Notes: generated by a model from the letters alone, not told the origin. Positions 33,145 to 45,745 are shown, counted from the stretch's first letter. The stretch is 64,000 nucleotides of DNA from Typhlomys cinereus (GCA_023101885.1 JALPQD010000102.1:1426001-1490000), one strand, 5' to 3'. Numbers and translations are program-made.

Positions 33145-33486
33145 TGATGTGTATGTTGGGGGTGCATGCATGTACGCCTGTGTGTTTGCATGTAGGTGGG
33201 TGTGCATGAGGATGTAGGCACATCTTCACATGATATTGGGAATCATCCTTGATCACTCTTCCAACCCTTACTGTTCTGAGGCTGCATCTCTAAACACAGA
33301 GCTTGCAATAGGGCTAGTTTGACTAGTCGACATGCTCTGGGGATTCCTAGACTCTACCTTCATTGGCGCGAATTGCAGACAGGCCACCCGCCTTCCTGGC
33401 AACTTGCATGGTGACTGGAGAGCAGAATACTGGTCCTTTTGTTTGCACAGCAAGCACTTTAACCATTGCGCCTCTGCCCAGCCCCT
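33145..33486 (-). mobile_element. B3-type SINE
   Basis: Antisense B3 plan: TG-rich start (GTGTGTATGTTGGGGGTGC), GCTAGTTTGACTAG, TGCTCTGGGGATTCC and the head (CAGCAAGCACTTTAACCATT, then GCCCAGCCCC). Confidence 0.7.
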
Positions 33487-35881
33487 ATAAATAGCTTCTT
33501 ATAGGAGACACATTCTGGATACTACAGTAACAGACTAAAAACCTCATAATAATATAATAAATGTTATACACACATTGTGACTTTACCACAAAGATATGCA
33601 GAATAAGCCTTCACTTGAAGTATATATGATTCAATATTATCTACTTCCTGGGACATAAATACTACTACAACAACAGGAATACAACAGGAGTTCTCAGTGC
33701 CAGTTACTAGTAATTAACAGCAGAACCAGTTAAACAAATAATACATCAGACAAGGTCAATGTTTTCCAAATAGTTTTCTATTTTGTAATAGATTCTTTTC
33801 AGCCTCTATTTTGAGCTTACTTTGGACTCCATAGTTCTGCTTCTGTAACAGACACAGTGACAGAGTTGCAGAAAGCATGGGCAATAGTTAGGAATATTTG
33901 CAAGATCACGCAGCTCACCTGTGAGGGACACAGGACAAGTCAGGCCATTCCCGAGGAACGACTGCTTGGGGACGCTTGAAAACAGCATTTACTTTTCTTT
34001 CTGGAAAGTGAAATTATTTTTTCCGATCTTTAAAAAGCGTACCAAGCACATGGACTTTGCAAGCCCTGTTGCCTTAGATCATCGCGATGACCCGGTCAGG
34101 ATGGATATTCCCACCCATGGGCCGATTTGACTCTGGGCATTGTTGGTGCTAAAGGTGCATCTCCCTCTCTTACTGACAACCCCAAGTCTCCAGCTTGGGG
34201 AAGTCCCCCACAAGCGGTGTGGCAAGACCTGAGTAGCCAAGCTGATAATGACTTTATCCTTTTGGCCAGAGACAGTTTTCGGGGCAGGCAGATAACCCAG
34301 TCTTGCCAAGTGAAACAAGAGATAAGGCCTTCTGGAGGTAGGAGGAGAGTGAGACCACCCTTCTGGAAAGTCTTCCAGACCTTAGTAGGACACCTTGAGA
34401 CTGTCTTTGGGGGTTTCATGCCTGTTCCCAAAGTCTGGAACTGGGGAAATCCTCTTGTGGCTGGGGAACTAGGTCAGAAGAATAGCAACAAGTTAGCATA
34501 GCAGATAGAAAGCAGGTGAGCACAGGGCTTTGATGTTGTGGTAGAGTTACTTGATCACCAAGCCTACACCCAGCCTACCTTAGGTCGTCAGGTTACATGA
34601 AATAATTGTGATTGACAGGATTTTCTGTTCTTTGCAGCCTACATCATGAGTCCAACTGTACAGAGAATTTGAATCCTTTGCTCCAAGGAATCACTCCACC
34701 TTCACCCATATGAGTTTACGTGCTCTCTTGATGGTCCCAAGCTGTAGCTCTTGACCTCACCTGAAACTTTAAAATTATCTGGCAATACTCAAAACACACT
34801 ATGCTGGCCTTCGCCTGTGCAGTTTCTGGTACAATCAGTGGAGCTAGGGTCTGCAGCTTGGCATTTGTTAAAAAGCTTTTAAGTAAGTTTAATGTGAGAG
34901 TCATTGGTCTATAAACCAGCAGATACATTTTCAGACGCTATTTTCTATCTTAATCCTGCCCTGCCCTGCTCTAGTCCTGTCCAATGTTCTTAGTACCTCC
35001 AAAATTTACCCAGGGCAATTGCAATGTGGAGCTAGTATCATTTGCAAATCCCTTTATTCTCAATGTCCAAGTTTGGATGAGTGGTCACCTAACAGAGAGG
35101 ACTCCTAATGGTGCTGATCGAGACTCTTAGCACCGCCACACCCTGGCAGAGTGGTAGGCGTCTGTGTTGGAACAAGGCTCTGATGTGAGGAGAGCCTGCT
35201 CAGCTTGCCAGAGATTTTCTTAAGAGCTGCAATCTCAACTTTGAAGGCTTGATTTAGGATGGAAAAAGAGTGGGTTAGGGGATTGGGAGAGAACCTCATA
35301 TGTCTCCTAGAAAGTTAAGTATTTCCTAGCTATTTGATGTCCAAATGATTTGTTATGCAAATATCTAGTGTGTATATAGTCTCACCAGAAGGCAAGGGAA
35401 TGTTCTAAATGATTCCCCAAGGTTCCCAGCAATCCCACGATTCTCTGATAACACATCCTGCTGCTGCCCCTCAGGACCAGAGGATAAAATTGCAGCCTGG
35501 GAGCCCCTAAAGCAGAGGAGTACTTTGATCCAAGATGCTGGAGTGATCGATACTCACACAGAGAGCTGAAGCATCAAGCAAAAGTCAAAAGACCTCAAAA
35601 ACAAAGACCAAGGGAGAGATACTCAACTGTGAGGCAGGGGCATTTGGTTACAGAGGTTCAAATGAACTTCATAAAGCACTTAGATACATTGCAAATGACC
35701 AAGGTATGGACCTTAGAGGGAACCTAGCCGTCTACTAGAACAGGCCATAGGAGATCTCATGCATCAACAGGGGAAAAACGAAGAAGTCCTGGGGGACTGC
35801 TAGTTAGTCATCTGGAAGATATAATGAAGATTTCTAAATAAGAAGGCATCAAATGACTGCCCTCTATTACTTTTTGTAGAC
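33487..35881. other. Unassigned sequence, no supported gene
   Basis: AT-rich at 33.5-33.8 kb. The 34.0-34.5 kb part is GC-richer and open in several frames (for example 34127-34501, 124 codons) but gives no recognisable protein. No repeat could be named. Confidence 0.4.
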
Positions 35882-36518
35882 TGTTATGGTTACATTTTAG
35901 TGTCAACTTGATAGTTGCAGACTGTTTGGGGCACAGCTGTGGAGGGTTAATGGTTGGAACAGACCCCTGAACAAGTCTGCAGGTACTTAATTAATTGCTG
36001 TGGAAAACCCAGCCCGTAGTGGGTGGTACTTTCCAGTGGTGGACTAGATAATAGGAAGTACGAGGAAGAGGGACTTGCTCTTCCCTTATCAACTTTCTAT
36101 GAAGTCTACTCTTCCAGTATCGTTGACTTTTAGAGCATCGTTGCCTTCTTTGTTGCTGCTGCCGCTGCTGCCTCCATCTTTGGCTGACGCAGAGCTTCAT
36201 CCTTTACATGTTGTTGCTGTTTCTACTGCTTTTGGAGCCTGGACTCTAGGACTTGCTGCTGTTTGCTGTTTATTGCTGATGTTGGAGCCCAGCTGTTCTT
36301 CATTGACATTGGAATCCAGCATCTTCAACCTCCAGACAAGTAAAGGCTTGAGACCTTCTTGGGATCCTTGGCTTTGTGAGACATTCCTGTCAAGAACAAA
36401 GCAGCTATGGGTGGCTACTTTGAAGGACACTATTTTTTATTGTAAGTGAATTTAATAAACTTATTTATATATATTACATTCTAGAGATTCTGTTCTTCAG
36501 AGAACTCTGACTAATACA
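35882..36518 (+). mobile_element. Long MaLR-type solo LTR
   Basis: Begins TGTTATGGTTACATTTTAGT, then GTCAACTTGATAGTTG. It has AAACCCAGCCCGTAGTGGGT and GTGAATTTAATAAACTTA, and ends AGAGAACTCTGACTAATACA. The 3-prime end is the classic MLT1/MaLR terminus. At about 637 bp it is longer than the other LTRs here because of a CTG-rich middle (36140-36300). Confidence 0.82.
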
Positions 36519-36624
36519 TAGGTGTTCCTTAAATATTCACAGGGATCATTTCATGGAAGGGCAAAGTTAGAGGTTCTGAGAACTGTCCCAAAACACTGAG
36601 CAATAATTAAAAAAAAATTAAATG

Positions 36625-36885
36625 GGGGCTGAGGACATGGCTTGGTTGGTAAAGAACCTACCGTGCAAGCATGAGGACCTGAAGTCAGATCCCCAGCACT
36701 CATGTGATTACCCATATCTGTAACCCTAGTGCAACCGGAGTTCACTGGTTAGTGAGCTCACAAGTCTAGCCAATTGATAAGTACTGAGTTCCGTGAAAGA
36801 CCCTATCTTAAAACATAAGATGAAGAGCAATATAGGAAGATATGTACACCTGCACATACACATACACACACACACACACACCAAT
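36625..36885 (+). mobile_element. B3-type SINE
   Basis: Head GGGGCTGAGGACATGGCTTG, then GCAAGCATGAGGACCTGAAG, CCCAGCACTCATG, GTGAGCTCACAAGTCTAG, AAAGACCCTATCTTAAAACA and a (CA)n tail at 36859-36880. Confidence 0.75.
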
Positions 36886-37237
36886 GGACATTACTGCTTA
36901 GAGAAAACAAACCTTAATTTGAAAATGTAGCATAGTGAGCATAGAGAAATGCCAGACATTTTGAGAACTCCTCTGAAAGGAAGGGAGAGAGAATGTCACA
37001 CCAGTTTCTTAGACAGGGTGATAGCATTCAAGGGAGGAAGGGTGGACAGAAGTTGTAATTAATTTCTTTTTGTGGCCATAACCTTGACTAACTTTATTTG
37101 GGGAAAAACATTGGCTTATTCCAAACAGAAGGAAAAGTTTAAGAGTTGGTAATGCAGTAGTTTCATTTACCTGAGGCATAAAATTAGCAAAGACATCTGA
37201 AGGTGGCGAGTACTAAATTTTGATGATGTTCAATGAT

Positions 37238-37600
37238 AATTGTCTTAGTCCATTTGTCCATTTCCTTTTGCTATAACAAATTATCTTAGACATGGCAATT
37301 TATGAAGAATAGAAGTTTATGTAGCTCACAATTCAGGAAGTCAGGAAATCTGAGAACATGCTAGCATTGAAGGGCCTGCTTGCTTCTAACATATTAAATA
37401 TCACACAACGAGACTGAGGAAGCACGGAAGTGTCTCTTCCACTTCTTATATTGTCACATATGCCACCATGGCGGTCTCTCCCTCCTTCTGACAAAATCTA
37501 ATCCTAATTGATTCCCAAAAGCCCAACTTCCAAGTTTCCATCCCATGAAATTTGCAAGATACTCTCAAACCATGGCACTGGAACAGAGGGTTTGGAATTA
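37238..37600 (-). mobile_element. MaLR LTR (MST/MLT-like)
   Basis: Antisense: CTTAGTCCATTTGTCCATTT, TTTTGCTATAACAAATTATC, GGCAATTTATGAAGAATAGA, AGTTTATGTAGCTCACAATT and CCCATGAAATTTGCAAGATA. Confidence 0.65.
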
Positions 37601-37976
37601 GAACTCAACGATGCCAAAGAGCTGCAAGTGTTGCATCTGAAGGTCGTGTGGAGTACGGCACTGGATAGGCCCTCTGTAGGAAGTGGGGTGAGAATGGAGT
37701 AAGTGGGGTTCATCTGGAGCAAAAGAGAAGAGATGTGTCAGGAAAGGACAGGTGAAAGATCCCATTCACCCAAGGAGGTAGAGATGGAGGTAGAGGAGAC
37801 ACCAGCAGAAGAGAGGGGGAGGGATGGAAGCAGAAGTGGGGGAAGTTTCTAGCTTAGCTCCTCTGGTTCCAATGGTGTTCCAGAGATATTTCTCTTCTCA
37901 GCCCCTGGATCTCATGAAGCCAGGATGTAAATCCTCGTAACAGTCTGCCCTGATTTCAGGCAGTTTGAAGCAATTC

Positions 37977-38002
37977 TTTTTTTTTTTTTTTTTTTTTTTT
38001 TT
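37977..38002. repeat. Poly-T tract (26 bp)
   Basis: Uninterrupted run of 26 T residues. It could be an antisense A-tail, but no retrotransposon body follows that I recognise. Confidence 0.9.
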
Positions 38003-38099
38003 GCTAACACGTGCTAATCCTTATTCCAGGGTATTGATTCCATGCTCTGATTAGCGCTCATCGTATTACGTTGCAACTATGAGTTTGCTGACTCCTTTT

Positions 38100-38222
38100 C
38101 CTACTGCGTCGTGAACTTCCTTGAGAGTAAGAACTTTATCTGCTCACCTATTGAATCCTCAGCACTTAGAAGAGAGACTGGCATATCACAGACACTCAAC
38201 AAATGCTTAGAAAGTACTCTTA
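38100..38222 (+). mobile_element. L2/MIR-class relic
   Basis: GAACTTCCTTGAGAGTAAGA, ATTGAATCCTCAGCACTTAG and CAGACACTCAACAAATGCTT match the 3-prime region of ancient mammalian LINE2-type elements. Confidence 0.6.
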
Positions 38223-38589
38223 GAATGAGGGGTCAACCCTTTCACAATGTGTATCGATTCTGCTCTGGTATGACTCCATTTTGCCATTGAGTTTTGACAA
38301 CACAAATGTTAAACACAAGCAATTGCTTCGGAGCTGTTCAGGAGGCTCAGATTGCTGAACTAGGAGCTGGTAAATGTTAGACTCCTGGGCTGGACTAGGC
38401 CTTGAGAGGCCATTGATCTCTGAAAGCTTGATATCATTTCATCATGGGCGACTGACATTCAAACTTTACCTAATCTCTCACATGCAAAACTGGTAGCAAT
38501 ACTAACAAAAAGTTTAAAAAAGAAAATTCATTCAAAGTGTCACTTATGCAAAGAAGTAACTTGTTTTTATGTGTCCACAGTCCTAGCTT

Positions 38590-39110
38590 GTTCTTGTTTT
38601 TTTATTTGATTTTTATTTTTGACAGTTTCATATTTGAATACGATAAATTTATATCATTTTTACCCCTTACTTCCTGATACCATCCTACTTCTTTCCCACT
38701 GCAAACCTTCTTCCCAGCCAGTCTCCCTCCTCTGTGCAGGTCTTTTGCATGTGCGGCTCGAGTATCATCTGGTTGACTTTCCTATCAGAGCCTGAATACT
38801 TGCAAGAGCCTGGGTTATATATTGGTGGGTATACTGTTGAGAAAAGTTCTTCTCCTTCCTCGTCTGGCATCAGCCTTCACAGTCTCTTGGGGAGGTGTGG
38901 TACATCTTGAGATGATGATAGGCCAGATCTCATGTGAGTCTTGTGGAAACAGACACAGCCACAGTGAGTTCATGGTACAACGACCCTCTCCTGTCCAGAA
39001 GGTAAAGTCGAACCACACCCCTTTCCACTTTCACTTTCTTACATTCTTACTGTCCCCCTCATCCTTGAGATTCCCTGAGTCTTGTAATGGGTATAACTTT
39101 GATGTCCTGT
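38590..39110 (-). mobile_element. Rodent L1 (Lx-like) 3-prime region
   Basis: Antisense: TTTTTATTTTTGACAGTTTC, ATACGATAAATTTATATC, CTTCTTCCCAGCCAGTC, GTGAGTTCATGGTACAACG and CACCCCTTTCCACTTTC. This pattern is typical of rodent Lx/L1 3-prime UTRs. Confidence 0.7.
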
Positions 39111-39239
39111 TACTTACACAACCAGCAAGATTGTAGTTATCATTCAGATAGAAGATGTTTTACATTTAACAATTTAGTATAATTGCTTTTCCATATTTTC
39201 TAAATGCTAAATGACACCATAATGTCTTAATTGATTAGA

Positions 39240-39297
39240 TATGCATTAAGTTCTTGTACGTTCATGGGTGTGTGTGTTCATGTGTGTGTGTTTCTGT

Positions 39298-39334
<37 letters not shown>

Positions 39335-39635
39335 CATGTGTGTGAGTGTGGACATGTATGTCATGGCATGTTTCTGGAGGTCAGAGGACAGTCTTGGGTA
39401 TTGTGCCTTTCCCATCACTTTGAGACAGGATCTGTCATCTTGCCCTTGTGTAGTAAGCTTCTGGGAATTCTCTTGTTCCACCTCCCAGTATCTCCTGGAA
39501 GGAGCACCTGCTTCTTATGGATGCCTGCTACTGCATCCACCATTACGGAAGTTTTGAGGGTTCAATCTTGGGTCCTCTCACTTACATGGCAATCATTTTA
39601 CCCACTGAACCATTTGCCCAATCCTGCATTCAATT
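39240..39635 (-). mobile_element. B3-type SINE with (TG)n
   Basis: A (TG)n tail (39262-39355), GAGGTCAGAGGACAGTCTTG, TTTGAGACAGGATCTGTCAT, then GGGTTCAATCTTGGGTCCTC and a head ending CATTTTACCCACTGAACC, all antisense. Confidence 0.75.
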
Positions 39636-40500
39636 CTTAAATTTTCCTATTCTGAATATTCACGTTGTTTCTGTTCTTCCTTCCTTCTCTCCCTTCCTTT
39701 CATTATAAATGTGCATTTCTTGGACAATATTACATAAGTTCTCCTCTTATTTTAGCTTGGTTCTTTTAGAATAATTCCACCCAAATCCCTGTTGCTGGCA
39801 TAAAGCTCTGCTTTTGTTCAGTGACAAACATTTCCTGAGAATCTGCTGCTCTAGCTGCTAAATGCTGGAGCCACAGTGATGGAAACAATATCCTGGCTCA
39901 CAAAGTCACCTAGTCTTGACTTCTCTCTGCTGGCTTGCCAGGGGGTGCTATGCACTGGGGGAGAACTGACGTCAGAGGTCTTGTACTGGATCTTGTGTGC
40001 AACACTACACACTGGCCAAGAAACAATTGGTCACTGGTACAATAGTGGCAAATCTGTCTTGTGGTAACCAACTGCCCTCTGGCCAGATTTGAGGCCCACT
40101 CCACAGTGCTACGTCTGGTACTGTACACCTGGCCAAAAGCCCATGATCAGGGAAGTCATTAACCTTAGTGGGGAAGTTCCTGCTGTGGCTTTATTAAATG
40201 GACACAATGTTCCCATCAAATTACTATCTAGATAACTGTGATTGTACCCATAGACTAGTGCTGCTGTCAGCTATGATCAAAGGAGTTCCTTTTTGCAGTG
40301 GGCACTGGCAACTGCAGAAACTTGTATCTGGTCAAACAGCTGAGAATAAATGGGGCTTCTACATCATCCTCTTCAAGGTTCAGGAAACATTCTGGAAGAG
40401 GAGGTGAAAAGAATGAAAGTGTCCGAAGAAGGAATGGTGGGAGAGCATTCTTTGGACCATGACACCATTGCACTGTTGCACAGCAGTGATTACCAACTGG
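39636..40500. other. Unassigned sequence with a possible L2/MIR fragment
   Basis: A fragment at about 39815-39895 (GTGACAAACATTTCCTGAGA, then AAATGCTGGAGCCACAGTG) looks MIR/L2-like. The rest shows no gene or named repeat. Confidence 0.4.
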
Positions 40501-40832
40501 TGTGATTCGAATGTGAAATGTCTGCCATAGGCTCATGTGTTTAAACAATTGATTCCCAACGGACACCCTCTGGGAAGATTATGAACTTTAGGAGATGAGG
40601 CATTTCGTCACTAACATCACTTGGGAACAGGCCTTGAGGTTTAACAGCCTGGTCCCACTTCCTTTTCTTTCTGCCTCCTGACTTCAGATTCCTTCCCTGC
40701 CTGATGCCCTGTATTCCCCACCATGATAGATTCTGAACTCTCCCCCTCTGGAATTCTAAACCTAAACAATACCCCTCTCTTAAGTTCCTATGGTTGGAAT
40801 ATTTTATCATGTCAAGTGAATAGCAATTAAAC
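40501..40832 (+). mobile_element. MaLR-type solo LTR (ORR1-like)
   Basis: TGTGATTCGAATGTGAAATG, CCATAGGCTCATGTG, AGGAGATGAGGCATTTCG, AACAGGCCTTGAGG, TTAAGTTCCTATGGTTGG. Sense orientation; same LTR class as 2.9 kb and, antisense, 7.2 and 27.4 kb. Confidence 0.72.
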
Positions 40833-40834
40833 CC

Positions 40835-41310
40835 CCAGCACAAGGCTTGTACAAAGGACAGTGAACATCCTGCCATGGGGTGGGGAGAGAATCCATAAAG
40901 TGTCCCTCGACTGTCATCAGATAGTGTAGCTAACACTAAAGGAAAGATACTTGTAAGGCTCCACCCCTCTCTGAATATCTGTAAGTAGTTAATGGTTACT
41001 GAGGGAAGGAGAAACATTTTCTTCAGTGGTATAGCCACTGGTAAGGAGCCCACACTTCTGTAAATCTTTCACCCAGGACCCTATAAACAACCCTACTGAA
41101 ACTCAGTGAGTTATCAATAATAGATGAATAGAGACATGGAAGTAGAAGAAAGACTACATGAGAAGAGGAACTGGATCATCAGGGATAGGAAAGAATAAGA
41201 GAGGATGGTGGGGAGTGGATATGATCAAAATACATTGAATACATGTATGAAAATGCCATCATGGAACCCTCTATTATGTATAATTAGCAATACTAATAAA
41301 CAAGTATAAA
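40835..41310 (+). mobile_element. Rodent L1 (Lx-like) 3-prime UTR
   Basis: AAGGCTCCACCCCTC, TGTAAGTAGTTAATGGTTAC, CTTCAGTGGTATAGCCACTG, CTGAAACTCAGTGAGTTATC, GTGGATATGATCAAAATACA, ATACATGTATGAAAATGCCA. The order and wording match rodent Lx 3-prime ends. Confidence 0.82.
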
Positions 41311-42017
41311 AACCCAGTTCTCTTTTGCTGATAGAGAGACATATAACAACAGATACAGTGGGCTATGCCATGGCAACGTGCTGTAACACCAGAAAGAAGA
41401 ATTTGATATGAGTTGGACTCATTTGTCTGAGAGAGGGCTTGTGTTGAATGGTGTTTTCTACTGGACATAACATGATGCTATCATAGACTCTTACCAATGC
41501 TCTAACCTAAGGAAGATGCTGTGTGGCAGTTTGAAATGTTCTCTCATGGAGGAAGTAAACAGAAGCTCAGGAAGTTTCTGAAACTCCCTGGCTATCCAAA
41601 AGTGTGTAAGAGACCCTCAGGGATCCAGCAGGTCACGTCCAGAGCTCCAGAATTGCAGTTTCTGTGAGTCTCCCCCAAGATCAGACTGGCATCTTGGTGA
41701 TGTTTTTGCTCCCATAAGTAACCCTTACCCATATTCCTATAAGTAATCCCCAAAAAACTTATTGATCTGCCAAGGTGGACTTTGATGTAGTCATGGCAGA
41801 CTTTGGCTCATCATTGAGCTCCTATCTGAGGTGAGTAGATATATGTGTGGCATCGCCCTAGGGCCACACAACACTTTGATAGGTACATTTTTTACTAAAG
41901 GTTGCACATGAATCCTGCCCAAGCCACACATGGGTATATACCAACCTCCTTGCAGTCTCTCTGATTCCAGTGTCACTACCGAAGACATTCAAAGACAGAA
42001 ATATGTGGCTCCTCTAA
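41311..42017. other. Unique sequence, no gene seen
   Basis: Short frames only; no named repeat. Confidence 0.45.
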
Positions 42018-42195
42018 CAATAATAATGACCATTTATTGAGTTCTTAAATAACCCCAAGATTTTTTATGATGTACGATTTACAATTTATATTTTAGTGAC
42101 AATGTAAGGCGGTTATTATTACTATTTTATCACTTTGCACATGGAACTAGAGACTCAAAGGTATAACTTGCCAGAGACAGGCAGTTAAAAAATAA
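42018..42195 (+). mobile_element. MIR SINE
   Basis: GACCATTTATTGAGTTCTTA, GCGGTTATTATTACTATTTT, ATGGAACTAGAGACTCAAAG and AACTTGCCAGAGACAGGC follow the MIR consensus closely. Confidence 0.8.
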
Positions 42196-42204
42196 GAATG
42201 GAGG

Positions 42205-42315
42205 CAGAAGCTGAGTATGTGCTCGTAACCCCTGCATGTGAGATGCTGGGCAGTAAGATCATGAGTTCAAGCCCAGCCTGGGCTAGATAGCAAGACCCCC
42301 TGTCTGATAAATAAC
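42205..42315 (+). mobile_element. B1 SINE fragment
   Basis: CATGTGAGATGCTGGGCAG, GATCATGAGTTCAAGCCC, AGCCTGGGCTAGATAGCAAG and ACCCCCTGTCTGATAAATA. Confidence 0.75.
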
Positions 42316-43534
42316 GAGCCATGGAAACAAGCTACAAATTCTTCCAATTCAACTGCATAATCCCTGTCTCTCTGGAGTCTTTTGTTAAAAGGATCCTTTA
42401 GGAACTAAAATCCTGTCTATGGGCAAGAAGCACAGCTGGGCTGTAGTCTCTGTAGTGTAAAACCTTTTTTCCAGCATTACATTGATCTCGAAGCCCCGAG
42501 GACCAAGTCTCATGTCTATTCAAATGTATCCAGTCTTTCCAGTCAACCCTCATCAATAGATCCTCACAGTTAACATTGTGCTCACTTGACAAACATCATT
42601 TGGATGGTTATTAGATTCTGTTTCTGATAAGGGTGTTCTGGGGTGTGTGCAGAAAGAAGCACATTATTTCAGCTTCCCCATAGGCAGCAACGTGATCTTC
42701 CTAGAAGGTAGTATTTGTCCCTCCTTGGAAATTTCAATTTCCAGTCACGACAGTATACACAATACTGCCTTCATAAATGTATAAGCAGGCACCAACTTAC
42801 CTATAGTCAAGCACACTGTATGCTAATAAATATTTCCTCAAAAAGGAATTACTAGTAATCAACCTGAGTCCACATACAAAGAAGTTGTCTTTGGCTGGGC
42901 TCCTAAGAAAATGTCCCGGAGGCAGGGTTCACAAACAAGTGGTTTATTAAGGAAAATTTCCCAGGCGATCAAGTAACCGAGTGGGTAAGCTGGGGAGGAA
43001 GAGGGAAACGCTGAGCAAGGGTGAGAATCTTGCAAGTTCAGCTCCAGTCTGACCTTCCGGGGAATCAGGACTGTTGACTACATCTCAGAATTGGTCTCAG
43101 GCTAAGGTTGAGAGCTGAACTTCTGTGCTTCTGAACCAGGGTTATTAGCTTTAGGGATCCCATTCCGGGCGGGTTTGGCTCTCTGAACTTGGGCCAAGCA
43201 ATTCCACAAGCGGTTTGGATTCCTCAGTAGGAGATGGCAAGGACATGCAGGAGGAAGTGGGAAGACAGAATGGGTTCCTGCTCCCAACAGCATGCAAATG
43301 GCACTCAGGCGGCAGCCCACAGCTGAACGCATGATGTAAATGCTGATCTGGAGTTATCCGACTTCACTATTCCAGACAGATAACCAGCCCCCGGGAAGAC
43401 TTGATTTCCTCCTTTGTAACATGAGAATAATATCTTCCAGGTGAGAGGTGAGGATCCGAGATTTGTTATTGGGCTATTTTGATGACTGTAGCAGCAGACG
43501 TTCAAGAAATGTTAGCACTTGGTTCCTTTCTTCG
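42316..43534. other. Unique sequence, no supported gene
   Basis: No named repeat and no frame above 80 codons. Nothing indicates an exon. Confidence 0.45.
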
Positions 43535-43776
43535 ATATTTTATTTATTGGGGAAGGAGAGGGGGTGGGAAAGAAAGGGGAGGAGGAAGAGAAAGAGAAAG
43601 ACGAAGAGAAGAAGGAGAAAGTGGAGGAACAGGAGACATGCATATGCTGCAGTACGCATGTGGAGGTCAGAGAACAGCTTTCAGAAGTTGGTTCTCCCCT
43701 TCACCGTGGGGTTGCAGTTCAGACCTCCAGGTTTGCACACAGGCACTTTACCCTGCTGAGCCATCTCACCAGCCCA
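43535..43776 (-). mobile_element. B2-type SINE with purine tract
   Basis: A purine-rich stretch (43550-43640), then GTGGAGGTCAGAGAACAGC, CCTCCAGGTTTGCACACAGG, and CACTTTACCCTGCTGAGCC ATCTCACCAGCCC. Antisense B2 with a clear tRNA-like head. Confidence 0.8.
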
Positions 43777-44089
43777 TGTTTTTAGTTTGTATTTAACACA
43801 AAGATAAATTTTAAAATGAGGTCAGCCAGCTGGATCATATACATCAAACAATCCTTAGTCATATCATGGCAGGACAAGGTGTCATACAGAGACCAGATCT
43901 ATGCTTCTTATGTCTTTGCCTGTGCAGAAAACTCTGGGCTTTCAAGACAGTCATAGGTCTGGAACTCAGAATGAAGCTATTTTGAAGCATACATGCAGGA
44001 AGCGACTTCATTCTCTCTCGCCAATGCTTTCTATTTTTAACTTTTTGTGATGAAAAAAATCTTTGAACAGACACAGAAAAGAGGGATCG

Positions 44090-44480
44090 GAGTGTAACAA
44101 GCCCCTGGAGAGTACTCTGAGAAATCCAGTTTCAACAATTATCAGTTCATAGCCAATTTTGTTTCATCTGTACCCTGACTTGCCTCCCTTTTGCATTCTT
44201 TGGAAGCAAATGCTAGATACTGTTTTCATTTCATCCATAAATATTTTACTATGTACTTTCAAAAGATAAGATCTCATTCTATTTTAATTTTAAAATTAGC
44301 ATATGGTAAACTGCCTTCTTATTGTAGTGTGTTCAGTTCAGTGAATTTTCAACATAGGTATAAATTTGTGTCAGTCCCATTCCGGTTACAGTACAGAACA
44401 GTCAATCATCTCAAGGGAAACTTCCATCCACAGCTACAATGTCATAATCAGAATGCATTTTTGTATAACTATAAGCAGCC
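44090..44480 (-). mobile_element. Ancient L1M fragment
   Basis: TTTCAACAATTATCAGTTCA, TTTGGAAGCAAATGCTAG, TTTCATCCATAAATATTTTA, CAAAAGATAAGATCTCATTC, GTTCAGTTCAGTGAATTTTC. These phrases are typical of the antisense 3-prime region of old mammalian L1 elements. Confidence 0.6.
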
Positions 44481-44635
44481 TCTCAACACACTCACATCTA
44501 ATTCTATCTAATACTATCACTTTTGCAAAGAAAAAGCTCCCTTCTAGGCACTCCAGTACACTATAAATAGACCGGTTGTAAGCAATCTCCATCCTTGCTT
44601 CTGACAAAAGGTCCAAGTGAACGTGACACTCCCTG

Positions 44636-44810
44636 CCTTGTCCCAGTGCTGGGGACACAACCCAGGGCTTCAGCCATAGCAGGCAGGCCTGTCATGGAGA
44701 GACAGTATGCTGTGTTTTGTTTCGCTTTGTTTTGTTTTGTGTGACAGATCCTCCTGTATCGGTTCTAGTAGCTGGGATTATAGTCAATGCCACTGTACCC
44801 AGGCAATATG
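44636..44810 (-). mobile_element. ID/B1-like composite relic
   Basis: An antisense ID-like block (AGTGCTGGGGACACAACCCA) is followed by a B1 fragment (GATCCTCCTGTATCGG, TAGTAGCTGGGATTATAG). A TTTTG-rich linker (44713-44740) joins them. Confidence 0.5.
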
Positions 44811-45082
44811 ATACTTTCATAATGATCATTCATTTTCCTCTCCTTATAATCACTTATAATACACATCTCTCAGATAGACAGTTCATAGCAGTCTTGGTTC
44901 TTTACATAGTACAATTAATCACCTTAGCGGGGCTGTTTAGTTTGTTGGGGGAGTGGAGTGGTTTTAAGTTTCTTGCTGAATGATAGAAAATTTTGTTTGC
45001 AATAACTCCAATACTGCCTTTATCCTTAAGAAAATAGCTTAGAGCCTTAGAACTGGAATGGAGCTTTAAAAGTCTATTGTTA

Positions 45083-45255
45083 AGCAGGGTGCGATGATGC
45101 ATTTCTTAATCTCAGTTTTTGGGAGGTTGCAGCAAGAGGTTCTGAGTTCAAGGCTTGTCTGGGATGAATACTGAAATCCTATCCCAAAGAAGAGGAAGAA
45201 GAAGAAAAAGGAGGGGAGAAGAAAAGGAAGAGGAGGACAGGAGAAGGGAGAGGGA
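45083..45255 (+). mobile_element. B1 SINE with purine-rich tail
   Basis: AGCAGGGTGCGATGATGC, TTCTTAATCTCAG, GAGGTTGCAGCAAGAGG, GAGTTCAAGGCTTGTCTGGG, then ATCCTATCCCAAAG and an AGGAAGAAGAAG tail. Confidence 0.75.
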
Positions 45256-45639
45256 AGAGGTTATATAGTAAGGACAGGAGTTTGTCACTAGGATTACCTT
45301 ATTTCACAGCGGTTGCGGCTCCAGATCAGATCCGTTGGAGATCAGTTGGAGGCATTTCAGTTTTACAAAAGACACTCAGCTGGTTAGGAGACACGAAACT
45401 AGGTCTCCCAGACTTAAGAGTTCTTACATTATGCCCAGAGCCCAGCCTTTCTCTTCATTTTTGCTGTCACTAGAGTGTGAGTTTCCTTGCCACACACATA
45501 TCCAGTTAAGGATGCTTTAAAAATGCTTTATGCAGTATCCAGAGAAGGCTAATCTCTGGAGACAAGGTGTGGGTTAATTCCTGCTACTTTTGAGAACAAA
45601 GCTTCACTGCAAATCAATATAAGGAATCTTTGAGTGGGG

Positions 45640-45745
45640 TGTAATGAGATGTTCTAAAACTCTGTAAATTTACTAAAATTGTATGTTTAACATGGGTGAA
45701 ATTTTTGAGACCCAAGTTAAATTAGACCTCATAAAGCTGTTCCAA
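45640..45745 (+). mobile_element. L1M 3-prime end
   Basis: GGTGTAATGAGATGTTCTAA, ACTCTGTAAATTTACTAAAA, CATGGGTGAAATTTTTG and CTCATAAAGCTGTTCC match the tail of L1M elements, which typically end in CAATAAAGCTGTT. Confidence 0.6.

Noticed and set aside
37508..37722. Overlapping 64-72 codon frames on both strands
   Set aside because: They lie mostly inside an antisense MaLR LTR and its flank.
39231..39640. Val/Cys-rich frames at (TG)n runs
   Set aside because: Alternating Cys-Val peptides are translated (TG)n. The same applies near 1.07, 2.6, 20.6, 22.5, 28.86, 51.2 and 62.9 kb.
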